From: Lunularia cruciata
Taxonomy: Eukaryota; Streptophyta; Marchantiopsida; Lunulariales; Lunulariaceae
Length of the DNA stretch: 64,000 bases
Assembly: GCA_948567375.1 (NCBI GenBank)
Contig: OX419759.1
Location: forward strand, 47,706,593 to 47,770,592
Direction: 5' to 3'
A model generated the notes under the pieces. That model was given only the letters and a program-made list of their open reading frames with translations. It did not search any database and was not told the DNA's origin. This document shows, one piece after another, positions 22,470 to 33,297 of the stretch. Made by a program: the position numbers and the translations under genes. How positions within the stretch are numbered: the stretch's first letter is position 1; every line of letters starts with the position of its first letter.

Positions 22470-22850
22470 ACGTATCGAAACTGTGGATCACTGTTTGTTG
22501 TATTCGATCCTTTTGCCCACTGAATGTAGCGCAATGAGCCCAATAGTCGAATTGCAACGCTTGATCAAAGTTCGACTGGGATCTGAATCGAACCCCTAAG
22601 ACTGTATACTTGACTTTTTGTGGATAACTATGCAGGAAGACTCAATGGATTTTTCCAGCTGTAAGCAGGTAGAAAACGAGAGTCGCATTGCAGTTGGAAC
22701 GCTGAAACAAAGCCTACAAAAGACAATGAAGAGTTTCGAATCGCCTTTGTCGAATATATAATACGCTTTACCTATCCGTTGTGCTATATTTGATCAAGGA
22801 TCAGGTTGCTTTACTACCCGTTGTTTTATATTTGTTCTATATTTGATCAG
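22470..22850 (-). promoter_or_regulatory. Putative upstream region of the tandem-exon gene
   Basis: This lies just 5' of the proposed start. It has a near-palindrome AACTTTGGAACAAAGTT at about 22,444-22,460, a TATA-like run (ATTATATATTCG on the minus strand) near 22,755-22,766, and short repeats around 22,770-22,858 (ATATTTGATCA with GGTTGC twice). No transcription start can be fixed from sequence. Confidence 0.25.
22560..22715. repeat. Dispersed repeat shared with 25,830-26,000
   Basis: The segment contains CAAAGTTC, CTGAATCGAA, CTAAGACT and ATAC, then TGTGGATAACT, GAAGACTCAATG and GAGTCG. The same phrases occur at 25,830-26,000 in rotated order, with ACTCAATGCTTTTGCCAA there twice, 131 bases apart. 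The pattern fits a tandem repeat with a unit near 130 bases, of which one diverged unit lies here upstream of the tandem-exon gene. Confidence 0.6.
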
Positions 22851-22857
22851 GTTGCGC

Positions 22858-23070
22858 ATGAACTTAGCCGCGGATGATAACGTCCACCGCCGGGAAACAC
22901 CCGGATGTAATATCTTACCGCTCAAGTTTTGGTTCTTCATGTGGTCTGCTCCAATTTTCACCGCAACCTGAACTTAGCAGCGGATGATCACGTCCACAAC
23001 CAGAAACACCGGATGCAATATTTCACCACTCAAATTTTGGTTCTTCATGCTGTCTGCCCCAATTTTAGAA
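22858..23070. repeat. Two tandem units of about 110 bases, GC-rich start
   Basis: Both units open with TGAACTTAGC, then GCGGATGATNACGTCCAC, AAACACC, GGATG and TTTTGGTTCTTCATG, and end CCAATTTT. Starts are about 112 bases apart. Part of the unit recurs in inverted orientation at 25,645-25,671 (CTTGAGCGGTAAGATAT). Confidence 0.8.
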
Positions 23071-23079
23071 GACCGAGTT

Positions 23080-23990
23080 CCATTAAAATTTAACGAAAGA
23101 TAGCGTTAATTGCTTTACGTCAAGATTGTGACAAATCAATTCATACTCGCTGAATTCGTTCGCTCCAGCACTGTGAAGAGTCATTTGTTTGGTTAGTAGG
23201 GGCTAGCAGATGTATGTATGTATGTGATTCCATCAGCAGAGATCAAGTTGCGTGGTTTGATTCCATACATAAAAGAAATGTCTCATATCATTCACTCCAA
23301 ACAACATCTGTCAAGGTCTAACGATGACGGCCGATGTCCTGACTAAATGACTCTTATGTATTATCATCTTGAAGTTAACCATGAACGATGTCTCTGCTCT
23401 TCAATGCACTTGTCGAAGGTCCCTAAACTACAGCCTCAAATTCGCTAAGCATCGTGAAGACAGCGATAATAAATACTAATGCGAATACTGATTCGACGGA
23501 GTAAGCCAGATCCTGCTTTCCCACTGGAGTCAGCTGTAATCTAATTTATTCACGTTGAATCAAAAAGGAATGACATAGTTTCGTCAACGTGGCATCAGCT
23601 TTTTGACCACTGCAAAGTTCTTGATTCCTTTCTAAACCTTTACGTGTACCTGTCCCATCGTCTGCATTATATCTGCTAGTAACTCACAGGCTCTAATAGC
23701 TAATATCCTGGTTTGGTACAAAACTTTTTACTATCTATATACGATATTTAATTGAACGACATTATATCTCATTTCATGCACTGTAGGGAGTCCAACTCTC
23801 AACCAATCAGGCGTGGGCCACTATATTCTCGAGCATTCCTTGCTTCCACAAGTTCATACGATCACTCTCTGTACTATCTCTTGTGGTTGGCTTTCTTCCG
23901 ATTCTTATACTGGATTCTGGACCCGCCACCATAATCAACATTCTAGGGGCTTGTCTATTGTAATCAGTGACGAACTAGTGCCAGCCCTCG
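23080..23990. other. Low-copy DNA, no gene settled
   Basis: There is a short ATGT microsatellite at 23,212-23,227 and a CAACCAATCAGG phrase (CCAAT-box-like) near 23,798. No open frame here has convincing coding character. It may be promoter or intergenic DNA. Confidence 0.3.
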
Positions 23991-23994
23991 AAAG

Positions 23995-24186
23995 CTATCT
24001 GGCAATCCGCATAGAAAATCGTTCCTGTATATTCCAGTCAACTGTCAGCAAAGTATTGATATCTACATAGAGAATGAATGTGATCTCGAGTTGCCCACGG
24101 TTGAACGTGTCGACTTTCATGAACAGGCTCAGTCCTAGAACCAATAACGCCGTTGTGGTCGCGAGTAGTTCAACTGGCCGTGTCAC
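23995..24186 (-). CDS. Hypothetical short ORF with a hydrophobic start
   Basis: A 63-codon minus-strand frame begins MTRPVELLATTTALLVLGLS, which would make a signal anchor, followed by FNRGQLEITFILYVDINTLL. An overlapping plus-strand frame (24,074-24,307) also has a signal-like start, so at most one is real. No family recognised, no splice partner found. Confidence 0.2.
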   Translation of the reverse strand: MTRPVELLATTTALLVLGLSLFMKVDTFNRGQLEITFILYVDINTLLTVDWNIQERFSMRIAR

Positions 24187-24577
24187 ATTTTACTTTGCCC
24201 TCGTTGTTCTTGCTTCCCTTTCTAAACCACGTCCCCCCTGCACCTGGGGCGATTCTAAGAACGCGGTGTCCCAGCTGTTGTTTCCCGTTCAGGTCAAACC
24301 AGTTTGATTTGAAATTCCACTAACGTTAGCCTTAATCCGAAGTTGGTATGTTCGATTTTCGGTCTTCGATATACGACTTACTACCAACCCACTTGCTCAC
24401 ACCTTCGTCAAACGAGTAAACGGTGAAGGAGATTTGGTGAACATGACACAAGATTCTTGTCTATGTTTCCCTGTCGCTCCTGATTTCTCTTCTCTTCTTA
24501 CCATCGCGCTAGCCACATCCTGACCAACCGTCACCTCTCGTTCACCTTTCTTCCTTTCCAGCAGGGCCGCTGGACGC

Positions 24578-24691
24578 CGCAGGTCCCCTGCGCTGCAGTT
24601 TCACGGTAACTACATTTTACAATAGTTACCGTGGACGCGGTCACGCGCGTGTTGATAGAACCGCGGCTACACTGGCTGCGATTCTATCAAC
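24578..24691. repeat. Cluster of three perfect hairpins in GC-rich DNA
   Basis: Three perfect inverted repeats follow each other: CGCAGG-TCC-CCTGCG (24,578-24,592); CACGGTAACTA, 10-base loop, TAGTTACCGTG (24,602-24,633); and GTTGATAGAA, 21-base loop, TTCTATCAAC (24,651-24,691). An alternating ACGCGCGT lies between the last two. The block is much more GC-rich than its surroundings. No gene was found in it. Confidence 0.85.
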
Positions 24692-24699
24692 TTCTCTCC

Positions 24700-25640
24700 T
24701 TATACTTCTCTCCCGATCCAACTGGTGCGGTCTGTAAGGTGCAACCGCGGGGAGTTCACCGTTCCTTACTCATCTTTTGGTAGGAGGGCACATGATTGCC
24801 TTAATTTACGGTCGCAGATCTTTACCTTCTTATCATTTATGGTCGAAATCGTTCGCGCGTTAGCCTCTCTTCTCTTCCTTATTCTCACTAGCCTCTGCGC
24901 CTGCCCTGGGGACACACCCACACAACTGCGCCACAGTTTATCGTTATTATTATAACTAGCGTTAGTCTAAGGTATCTGGTCCATATGACTCGGGTTTGTA
25001 GATCCTATCGCCTCGCTACTATACCATAGTAGATATAATGATGCCAATGGGAATTGAATGGTACTTGTACATTAAATGAAGTAGTAGATTTGAAACGAGA
25101 TGAAGAGATTCGAAGTAGACCCAAAGTTGATGCGATGTTATAGGATTATGTTCTTTCTTTCTGATTGAACGTGAGTGATGAGCTTATAGTTAGCTCGAGC
25201 AAATGAGCAGGATCGGATGCACTTGGTCGTATCCATTTTCCCCACGAATACCGATTAGCGCACTCTTGAGGATGTAAGATTAATGATTCTAAGCGAATGT
25301 GTAGTTGTAGTTTATGGAAGTTCGACAAGGAGCTGGGAGAGCGGGGATGTAGGTGATTTCGCTCAAGATGTTAGTAGATGTAATTGAAACTTCTCAGCAC
25401 TAGGCAGTTCTTCATCTGATAGTGTTGTTTGCAGTATCCGATATAGCAAACTTGTTTTTGGTATAATATCAAACCACGCAACAATATATCTGCTGATCAA
25501 GCATCTCTGTCATAACAATGCTGGAGCACAAGAATCAAGCATGAGCTGCTTTTTCACAACTTTGACGTCAAATGCTTTTTAAATTTTTAAAGCATGTTAT
25601 CATGGCCTCCAAAACGTAGCGTAGATATCATGAAGAAACT
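24700..25640. other. Low-copy DNA, no gene settled
   Basis: Short frames only. Near 25,575-25,600 there is an AT-rich imperfect palindrome (ATGCTTTTTAAATTTTTAAA). Nothing else is supported. Confidence 0.3.
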
Positions 25641-25644
25641 AATG

Positions 25645-25745
25645 CTTGAGCGGTAAGATATCGCATCCGCTGTTTAAGGAAATTAGCCGCGGATGATAAC
25701 ATCCGCGGCCGCCGCCTGTTGCATCAAACCAGTCGAGAGTGTATA
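25645..25745. repeat. Inverted copy of the 22.9 kb repeat plus a perfect GC palindrome
   Basis: CTTGAGCGGTAAGATAT at 25,645 is the reverse complement of sequence at 22,900-22,926. It is followed by CCGCGGATG-ATAA-CATCCGCGG, a perfect 9-base inverted repeat at about 25,688-25,709 that shares GCCGCGGATGATAA with the direct units at 22.86 kb. Confidence 0.7.
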
Positions 25746-25829
25746 GCATATATGCCGGGAGACCAAATGCCTATATCATCAGCGGAGAAACCAGTCCAGA
25801 ATGTATAGCATGTTGCGGATATTCCAGAT

Positions 25830-26000
25830 TGTTGTGGATAACTGTGGTGGAAGACTCAATGCTTTTGCCAACAGAAAGCAGCCAAATAAGCACAAGAGTC
25901 GAAACGACTCTGCAACAAAGTTCTAATGAGAGCTGAACCGAAGAGCTAAGACTTCTATACAAGATTGTCGAAGGTAAATGCTGGAACTCAATGCTTTTGC
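25830..26000. repeat. Tandem repeat with a unit of about 131 bases
   Basis: ACTCAATGCTTTTGCCAA occurs at about 25,856 and again at about 25,987. The intervening sequence shares several phrases with 22,560-22,715 (TGTGGATAACT, CAAAGTTC, CTAAGACT) in rotated order, as expected for a tandem array. Confidence 0.6.
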
Positions 26001-26076
26001 CAAGCTGAACATATCTGTATAAAAGAGAGAATCGAATTTCGATTGAAACGACAACACTATCTGTAACAACAGAGTC

Positions 26077-27282
26077 TTAGAGATTCAATATGTACATCAC
26101 ATGAACTTCGGCCCAAAGTTTCATTTCGCTACTCGTGTTTATTGAGCTGGTTAAAGCTATTGAAAGCATTGGTTCATACACCATTCGTATCTGTCTAGCA
26201 ACGCCTTGGTGCTTGGGTTGCACATTGAAATTGTGGTGGCAAGCTTGGTCTGCCAAAGAAGATAATGCATTTTCCATGAGGTAATCACATTGGCAATGAA
26301 CAACCAAAGACCAGGGAGCACCAATAAGCGATGGAAATTGGGACGATTTAGTGGGGTTGAGCAGCAAGGAAGTGAGAGCCTTAGTAGTCAAGAGAGGGAC
26401 GTTGGCGCGTCCAAATTTTTTATTAGTTTGAAACCTGCATAGTAGACTGTATAGTAATCCATTCCTCATTCATGCGACTAGACATGGGATAAGAGGAAGC
26501 TAGCATAATGATTTGAGTATATTTTAGTCAATATTTTGGCTCCAACTATGTTGGAGTCACAACTGCCCCAAATTTGAAGAATGACTGTCCTCAAGTCAAG
26601 CATTAGAAGGAACGCGGCTCGACAACCGCACAGTGCTTCCTCCACCCGTATGGATCCATAGTCTGGATGTTTCCATTTTGAGTATATCCACTGCGAGAGC
26701 CCACCTGCATTTATTGCAGGATATCCCATCAGAAACTGTTGGAGATGTACATATCTTGTCCAGTAGTAGTAGAGTTCCGAAGGTCATGGCACTTGAACTG
26801 CCTTAAGCTAGAGAGAACCAATTATGTTGAAGCCTGTGATGCAAAACTCCAACTCGCAGTCGACACTAATCTCAGAACTCAGAAACTTCGTCTTAAGGAA
26901 GTACGTTATACGTGGAAGTTACTACCTCAGAGATAATCATCTCCCGTGCATCAAGTCCAACACTGGCGAAAGTGGCGCTGGCGGAAGTAGCGAAATCGTC
27001 TGTCCGTTTCGTTAAGCTGATATTCACGGTTTCCACGAATAAAACAGCCCCGTCAAATCGGCCCAAGGATACTGGCCATGCTCAGCCACCACCCTGCATA
27101 TACTTGTTCAGATTAACATAATTAGTACTACATTTTGTTGTTGTGTAATACTCCCAGTGAAAATCCGTAGGCAGCTTACCAGGATCCGTTCTGCAGATAT
27201 GTCCCTGATCTCCACTTGTAAGTAGAAATGCTTACCTTGGAGGTGGCATCTCGTGCGACCAAAGGTAAAATATCAGTACATT
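26077..27282 (-). CDS. Possible second host gene, exon model uncertain
   Basis: Three exon-like blocks lie on the minus strand. One at 27,236-27,282 has a strong acceptor (TCTTACATTCCAG) and a GTAAGC donor. One at 26,926-27,071 is open for 48 codons and contains GRFDGAVLFVETVNISLTKR and SVGLDAREMIISE, ending at GAG/GTAGTAAC. A terminal block at 26,077-26,434, preceded by CTACTATGCAG, contains LIGAPWSLVVHCQCDYLMEN and SSEMKLWAEVHVMYILNL before its stop. Another open frame at 26,596-26,787 (TVSDGISCNKCRWALAVDIL) may belong. The composition is protein-like and unlike the repeats, but the family is unknown and I cannot prove these blocks form one transcript. Confidence 0.3.
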
Positions 27283-27289
27283 CTGGAAT

Positions 27290-28080
27290 GTAAGAGCTAA
27301 ATTAATAATAAACACCCAGTGGGTGGATGCCTAAGATGCCTAAGATAAACCATCATCAGCTGAAGGAATAAATCCCTTTTGCCATTCCCTTTTACCCAGA
27401 AAAATCATTTACGTACCTGCAGAGTATGGGAATTGCATTCTGTCACCAACCCTCTACAAGGCACAAGTAAATTGCAGATCGCACTTGAACACAATAGAAT
27501 ACACACAAAATTCCATTTGATAAAAAATTACATCTTAGTGCTTGATGATACCATTCTATATACACTGCGCCACATGTAGATCCTAGAGCTAGAGAATCAT
27601 GGGTTCAGAATCGTAATAAGATTTTGCGGGCTGTACCGCAGTGTGATACTTAAACCAGTCAAATTTGAGCTGCCTTCGTTAAGGGATGATTCGGATTATT
27701 ACATAGCAGCTGTCATGAATGTTGATTGGACTATTGCCCTTCATCCGACGTGTAGTAGATTGCTAGGTTAGCTTTGACCTGTAATCTGTAGAACATTGTC
27801 TGGATCTACTAATTGGTTTGAATAGGTACAACACTCTTATGACATTACCACAGCCAAGGTCTTTAGCCTTCAGCCTGAAGTTCTCCCTGGGTCTGGAAGG
27901 AGTTTGCATCTTCTCCCACTTCTTCAGCTTTGAGCACTTCGTCCCTTGTAGCTCTGCTCCTCCTATGGGTGGAAACAAGTGGATCTCGTTATTCCCGGGC
28001 TCTCTGCTACATTCTTCTTGGGGCTTGAAGGCTTGACTTCTCCATCATTCTTCTTGAGGCAGGAGTTTGTTTTTCTGGTG
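27290..28080. other. Right part of the host island, no gene seen
   Basis: This has mixed composition and no supported coding sequence. It would include the 5' flank of the gene model at 26.1-27.3 kb. By about 28.0 kb the sequence is again of the K repeat type. Confidence 0.3.
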
Positions 28081-28983
28081 GAAGATAGTCCTTCATCCTT
28101 GGAATAGTCTGTGCCAGGGAAGGTTGCGCTTCGCCACGCTGGTCTTCTGCCACCTCATGGTCCAATGAGATGACAAATTTGGGTGAACTATTGGGTGTGT
28201 GTTCTGGTTGTGGTCCAGCTTCATCTTAGTCCTCTTTGTTCCTTTTGTGTCCATCATCTTTGGCTTGGAAGGTATTGCAGGTCTCTTCCTTTCCCTAACT
28301 GGGGGCTCCAATGCCAATTCCTCTTCTTCTCAAAGTCTAGCATGTTGTAGGCTTCCTTCACCATGACTGACTTCCTTGAGTGGAAAAATTCTACATACCT
28401 CTGTATATTTTCTCATCATCATGGCTCCTCAATATATCATGGAAGAAGTGATTGGGTACTTCTCCTCAGGCATTGTCTAATTCCAATGGATAGTCATATG
28501 AGATATGACATTATGAAAGAAATTTTGGCAACCATAACCACATCATCCTTCTTGGTAGCCTTAGCCTCCAGCATCTTTGATGTGTAGTCCCTACATACTA
28601 AGATGTCTTGCTTGTGCATAGTTCTAGTGATAGGCTGGATTGGCCATACAAAATCAATCCCCCACTTCTTGAAAGGGTCAAAGGGTAGATTGGGGCAAAG
28701 AGGCTATTATGTAGGTCTTGGTCAACATGTTCTTTGGCCAGCATCATAGTGTAGGATGTGCATGTGCACATCCTTAAACATCCAAAGAACTCTTGGTATA
28801 GTCCCTTCTAAGGATATGGTCTCTTCTAAGTGAGGCACCTTCTTCCAAATCACCTTAACACGTTCAAGATCTAGGGTCTTGGGATCTTTGAAGCTTAGAT
28901 GGTGTTACTAAAGTCTACTAAAACTTGTGCACCATATAACCAAGGTCATCCTATCAGCATTGGATGACTTGTCTTAGTTATGG
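28080..28983 (-). mobile_element. Old Ty3/gypsy remnant, left half (K-type, integrase and protease pieces)
   Basis: Minus-strand pieces comprise a basic/helical K-type block (MALEPPVRERKRPA near 28.3 kb), an integrase core piece (WGIDFVWPIQPITRTMHKQD, then DYTSKMLEAKATKKDDV) at 28.57-28.71 kb, and the C-terminal end of an aspartic protease (KTSHPMLIG then PWLYGAQVLV) at 28.9-28.98 kb. The protease stops where the G1 LTR begins at 28,984; its other half is at 50,368-50,680, beyond G1. It is a broken, deeply decayed outer layer of the nest and lacks recognisable RT. Confidence 0.6.
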
Positions 28984-31072
28984 TGTTATACTTTGCCTTT
29001 TTCTCTCTAGGAACACACAAGGTGCCTAACTGTGGAGCTTATGGATTAGAGATTGTGAGTAATTTTGTAATTACTAGTCAGAGCACGCTTGTTATCCAAC
29101 CATCAAAACCTTCAAATCTTGTTTCTAGTGTTCTTCTACCCAATATGGTGGTAATGAGCAACCTAACTTGTCATCATAATATGCATTCTTGGTCTATTGG
29201 TCATCATTTCAAGTTTTAACAAGAAAAAATACACAATATTTTGAGAAGGAAAGAATCTCATCTTAATGCATGCACACCAATCAAAGCCACTAGGAACACA
29301 AACAAGAATGCAAACATGGAAAGGATACAACCACAAGAATTCAACAAGTCTCTATGCTTTTGGCAGAAATCAGCTTCATACCTCCTTCCCTATCCTCAAG
29401 CTTATTTCAACCTATTTTCCAAGTTTCTTCCAAGCTATACTCCAACTTCCAAACCAATTTGTACTCCAAGTTGAGTATATTATGTCTTTTGAGTGGGGAA
29501 AACTCTATGTAACTTAGATGAAAATAATATTTTCTTTGTTGATTTGGTTCAAATGATCTAGGACTTGATAAAAATCTTATGTAATAAGCTTCACAATGGT
29601 GTGAAGCAAACCACAATTTAATCACTCTAGCTCCCTTGATAAAATTTCAAACTTGGCCAAAGCTTTTTGTAGTTTCCACCCTAATTTCAAATCCCTAATT
29701 GATTGTTTGCTCTTGGTTCTTAATAACTAACAAGATTTCTGGATCACAAGCCCAAATAATCCTTAAAAACACTCAAGCAACCTAAAATCTTGAATCATAA
29801 TCACAAAATTGAGAGAAATAACATTCAATTATGATTGAACATAGAAATGCTCTACTAAGCTTACGAGAATATTCTTTTGTAGAACTTGTTGTATCAACTC
29901 TCACTCTCTATAGATCTAGAGCCAACCAAACTTTTCACATTAATGGGTTGTACCCTTGTCTTACTCCTTGTAGACCTTGAATTCTCTATTTGAGGACTCT
30001 ACATGAAACCTTTATATAGAGGTGCAAGACTTAACCACCAACAATATTGGAAATTTTTATAATGTGATTTCAAAACACAACTTGAGAGTGACCAAAACTT
30101 CAAACCTGATCATCAACTCATCTCCAACACCTTACTTCCCAAAAGCTCCAACTTAAATCAACCAAATCTGAGATTGATCCAAAACTATAATTTTTTGTGC
30201 TCAACACTATAAAGACTTTGTCTACTCTCCATCCCCATTGAAAAGTAATGAAAATGTATCACAACACTCCTAAAAATTGTCCAATTTTTTGATCTGATAT
30301 AAATTCTACCTCCTTTGATTCAATTGATCATAAAATCACTTGCTTTCTTTGCTCGAGTTGTTGCTTGTTATCTCCTCTCTTCAACTATGGTGTTTTCTTT
30401 CCAAATTATCTCTCTTAACTCCTTTGATGCTAAAAAAACTCCAGAATTCCTCCTCTTGGGACCAAATCACTTGCATCTTGTCATTTAGTTGATTCTCTTT
30501 TTGCCAAATGGACACATAACTCCAACTTGAGGACATTGAACAAGATTAATTTCTTCTCCATCTATAAGAGCACACAAATTGTCAAGTCCTAGACTTGCTA
30601 GTTAGTAAACACAGGAAGAAAAATTGGATCCAGGTTTTTTATCATTGACTCCATGAATGTAAGCCCAAATTGCACTACCATCCAACCCCAAAGTTCATCC
30701 AGTATAGAATCTAAAGCTTGATGAGCAAAGGATTTGGGAGTGGAAAATTTGGAGCACCGGACATCTCCTACTCAAGTGCTCCCTCTTATGCTCTAGCATG
30801 CCATGCTCTACTACAACTCTCACTCCTTGTGTCCTCTTGCTTGAGACTCCTCAAACTCAAAATACACCTCCCTTCTATCAACTCTCTAGCAACTATATAC
30901 ATAAGAGCCCTCAAAGAGGACAAAACCATAACCCACACGGCCAATTTTTTACATGTAAATAGAGTGCTCACATGGCAAAAATTCAACCATGGGATTTGTC
31001 TTACAATCTACTCAAATAATGTGGAGATAAACCATACTAACTCCTTTTTCACTAGTTACATAAACCACAACA
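28984..31072 (-). repeat. G1 3' LTR
   Basis: About 2.09 kb with TG...CA ends (TGTTATAC left, CCACAACA right on the plus strand). A purine tract (minus strand TTAGAGGGGGTGGATG) adjoins its inner end at 31,073-31,092, the expected polypurine tract. CTATATAAAG on the minus strand at 30,010-30,019 is a good TATA box. It aligns throughout with 55,592-57,804 and with the two parts of the G1 5' LTR. It lacks a stretch of about 100 bases (near 29,965) that both other copies have. Confidence 0.85.
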
Positions 31073-33297
31073 TGACATCCACCCCCTCTAAATCTATGCA
31101 TCCTTTGGTATACACCAACTAATCAGACCATACATTGTGGTTGGAGTTGTATGACCTCCACATTTGATTGTTGAGGCTTGTCAACCTCTAGTAGTATATC
31201 TTCACCTTGATATCAAAAGAGATCCAACACATTGCCAACTTTGTTCATGCTCCAACTTCCTTCTTATTGTTAAAAGCTTGACACACTTGCCTACAATTGG
31301 AACCTTAAGTTTGTTTCCATCCAACTCTTGGAGAGAGTAAGTAATATTATCCAATACTCTAACAACCACATAAGTTCCAAAGCAACACTTTGAGAATTTC
31401 TTCATAGCAATATGTTGGTTATCTAGACTACTATTATAGATTATCACCCAATCTCCTTCTTGAATATCTCTTGGCTCTAGGCAATGGTGCTTTTGAAATA
31501 TTTCCTTATTCCCAAGGTGTGCTTTCTTAAGCCTCTCAATTGCTAGCTCAAAATGATTTAGGCTTTTCTCCAATTGATGAATGCAAAGTACTCCTCCCTA
31601 TATATGTGATCTTCCTAATGTAGAACACTCCAAGTGAATATTTTCTCTTCAATTCGCATGCTATGTTTTTGCCCATGCATCAAATCCACTAGCATATAGT
31701 CGGTTACCATACTATGAGTGGTGCAATCTATCCAAAGAGAAAATGGTAAAAGCCTTAGCCACTCTTTCACTCTCCATTGGCATGCTTTCACAATGGCTTT
31801 CACAATAGGTGAATGACCACACTCACTTTTGGCATTTCTCTCCAGGTTGTAAGCTATAGTAGGAGCCACTTTGACTCCCTACCTCTCAAGGAAATCCTTG
31901 GCTTCTTGCATATTTAGCTCTCCTCAATTGTTATTTTTTGAGCATGCCCATGTCTACAAACCACATCCTCCAGTAGAAATCTGCAAATCCCCTCATTGTT
32001 TTTGGTTCTCAAGGCTTATACTTCCACCTGGTTAGTCAAATCCTCTTAGCATAGTAACCAAATCCACAACCCACATGAAATGCATTGCAAGCAAATAGAT
32101 AAGATGCAATACATGTATATGTCAAATATCTGAATTTGTTTGGTAGATTTTACATATTTCCATAAACTTAATTACATCTTTGTACATATTATGCTACCAA
32201 TACCTCTCCTTCAATTAGCATAAATACCCCTATGTCCAACCCACAAGCTCTCATAGAATTCTTTGATAAGTAACTTCCTTGTCTCCTCTTTGCATAAAAC
32301 CTGTTGTGAAGGCTTACCATTCCATTTAGCTTTCTTCCTTAAATACCTCCCTTTCCAAAAGGTAATTATATGCTTTTTGCTGCAAATGTTTGTACCAAGC
32401 ATCATTCCATTCTGGTTTCTTGGTCAAAGAGGTAATGTAATGCCCAATATCTAGCCATTCTCCTTCATAAAGCTCCTCCATGAAGAACTTGGGATGCTCA
32501 TACTGTCCTACCTGAGCACTCCAAAAGAAAGTAGTGCCTATAGCTTTAGTATCATCAATCATTGACTACTCATCTTGATACCCAGCCCAAGATAACATAT
32601 CTACTATTGGATTATCTTTGGTATCATCAATCATTGATTCCTCATTTTGATACTCAACCCAAGATAACATATCTACTATTGGATTATCTTTGCTCACTAT
32701 GTGCCAAAACTCAAGATTCAAGGACTTCATGTATACTATCTAACTAATCATTATAATATTTGGGGTATTACAATTTGTTATCATACCCAATAGTGACCAA
32801 AAATCTGTCTCCACTATACCTGATGCACCAATCAGGAAGTCCTTTCCAACTTCATCATTGTTACCACTCCCTATAGCTTTCATCTAACCTAAAATTATGC
32901 TCTTTGGTGCTCACTTAGCACCTTTGCCCCAAAACATACAACATAACAGTTCTCATCTTCAACATCTTGCCCTACTGCCCAACCAATAACTATGTGACTA
33001 GTATCAAGCATGAGTATTACTTGTTTGTTAATCTCACAATTGATTTTTCATAGTATAGGTGGACAAGACAACAATTATTTTAGTTGAGAGAAAGAGAGAC
33101 ACATATGAATGTATGTGTCTCTACTCCAACCTTAACTTCTAATATCTCCTTAATAGACCATAGAGAGCATTTGCTACATGGGTAAACTGTGGAATCCACA
33201 CATCATAAAACACACAAATTCTCCAAAATTGCTTCACTTTTGTTGGTGAGTTGCATGTGTCCTTCATCCATTGAATTGCATCCACCTTCCTTGGATT
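31073..33297 (-). mobile_element. G1 integrase and RNase H part
   Basis: Decayed minus-strand blocks occur at 31,202-31,573 (integrase C-terminal part), 31,615-31,869 (integrase core end, GHSPIVKAIVKACQWRVKEW) and 32,211-32,562 (zinc-finger and RNase H junction). All have clear counterparts in G3 at 57.9-59.7 kb. A 72-base direct repeat lies at 32,549-32,620 and 32,621-32,692; G3 has a single copy of that segment. Confidence 0.75.
32549..32692. repeat. Two tandem 72-base units inside G1
   Basis: GTATCATCAATCATTGA opens both units, and both end with CTACTATTGGATTATCTTTG. The two copies differ at only a few positions while G1 as a whole is old, so this duplication is more recent than the insertion. 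Confidence 0.85.

Noticed and set aside
23212-23227. ATGT microsatellite
   Set aside because: Only about four units; ordinary slippage sequence with no sign of function.
24074-24307. Plus-strand frame with a transit-peptide-like start
   Set aside because: It overlaps a minus-strand frame that is at least as plausible, and neither has splice partners or homology I recognise; not strong enough to annotate.
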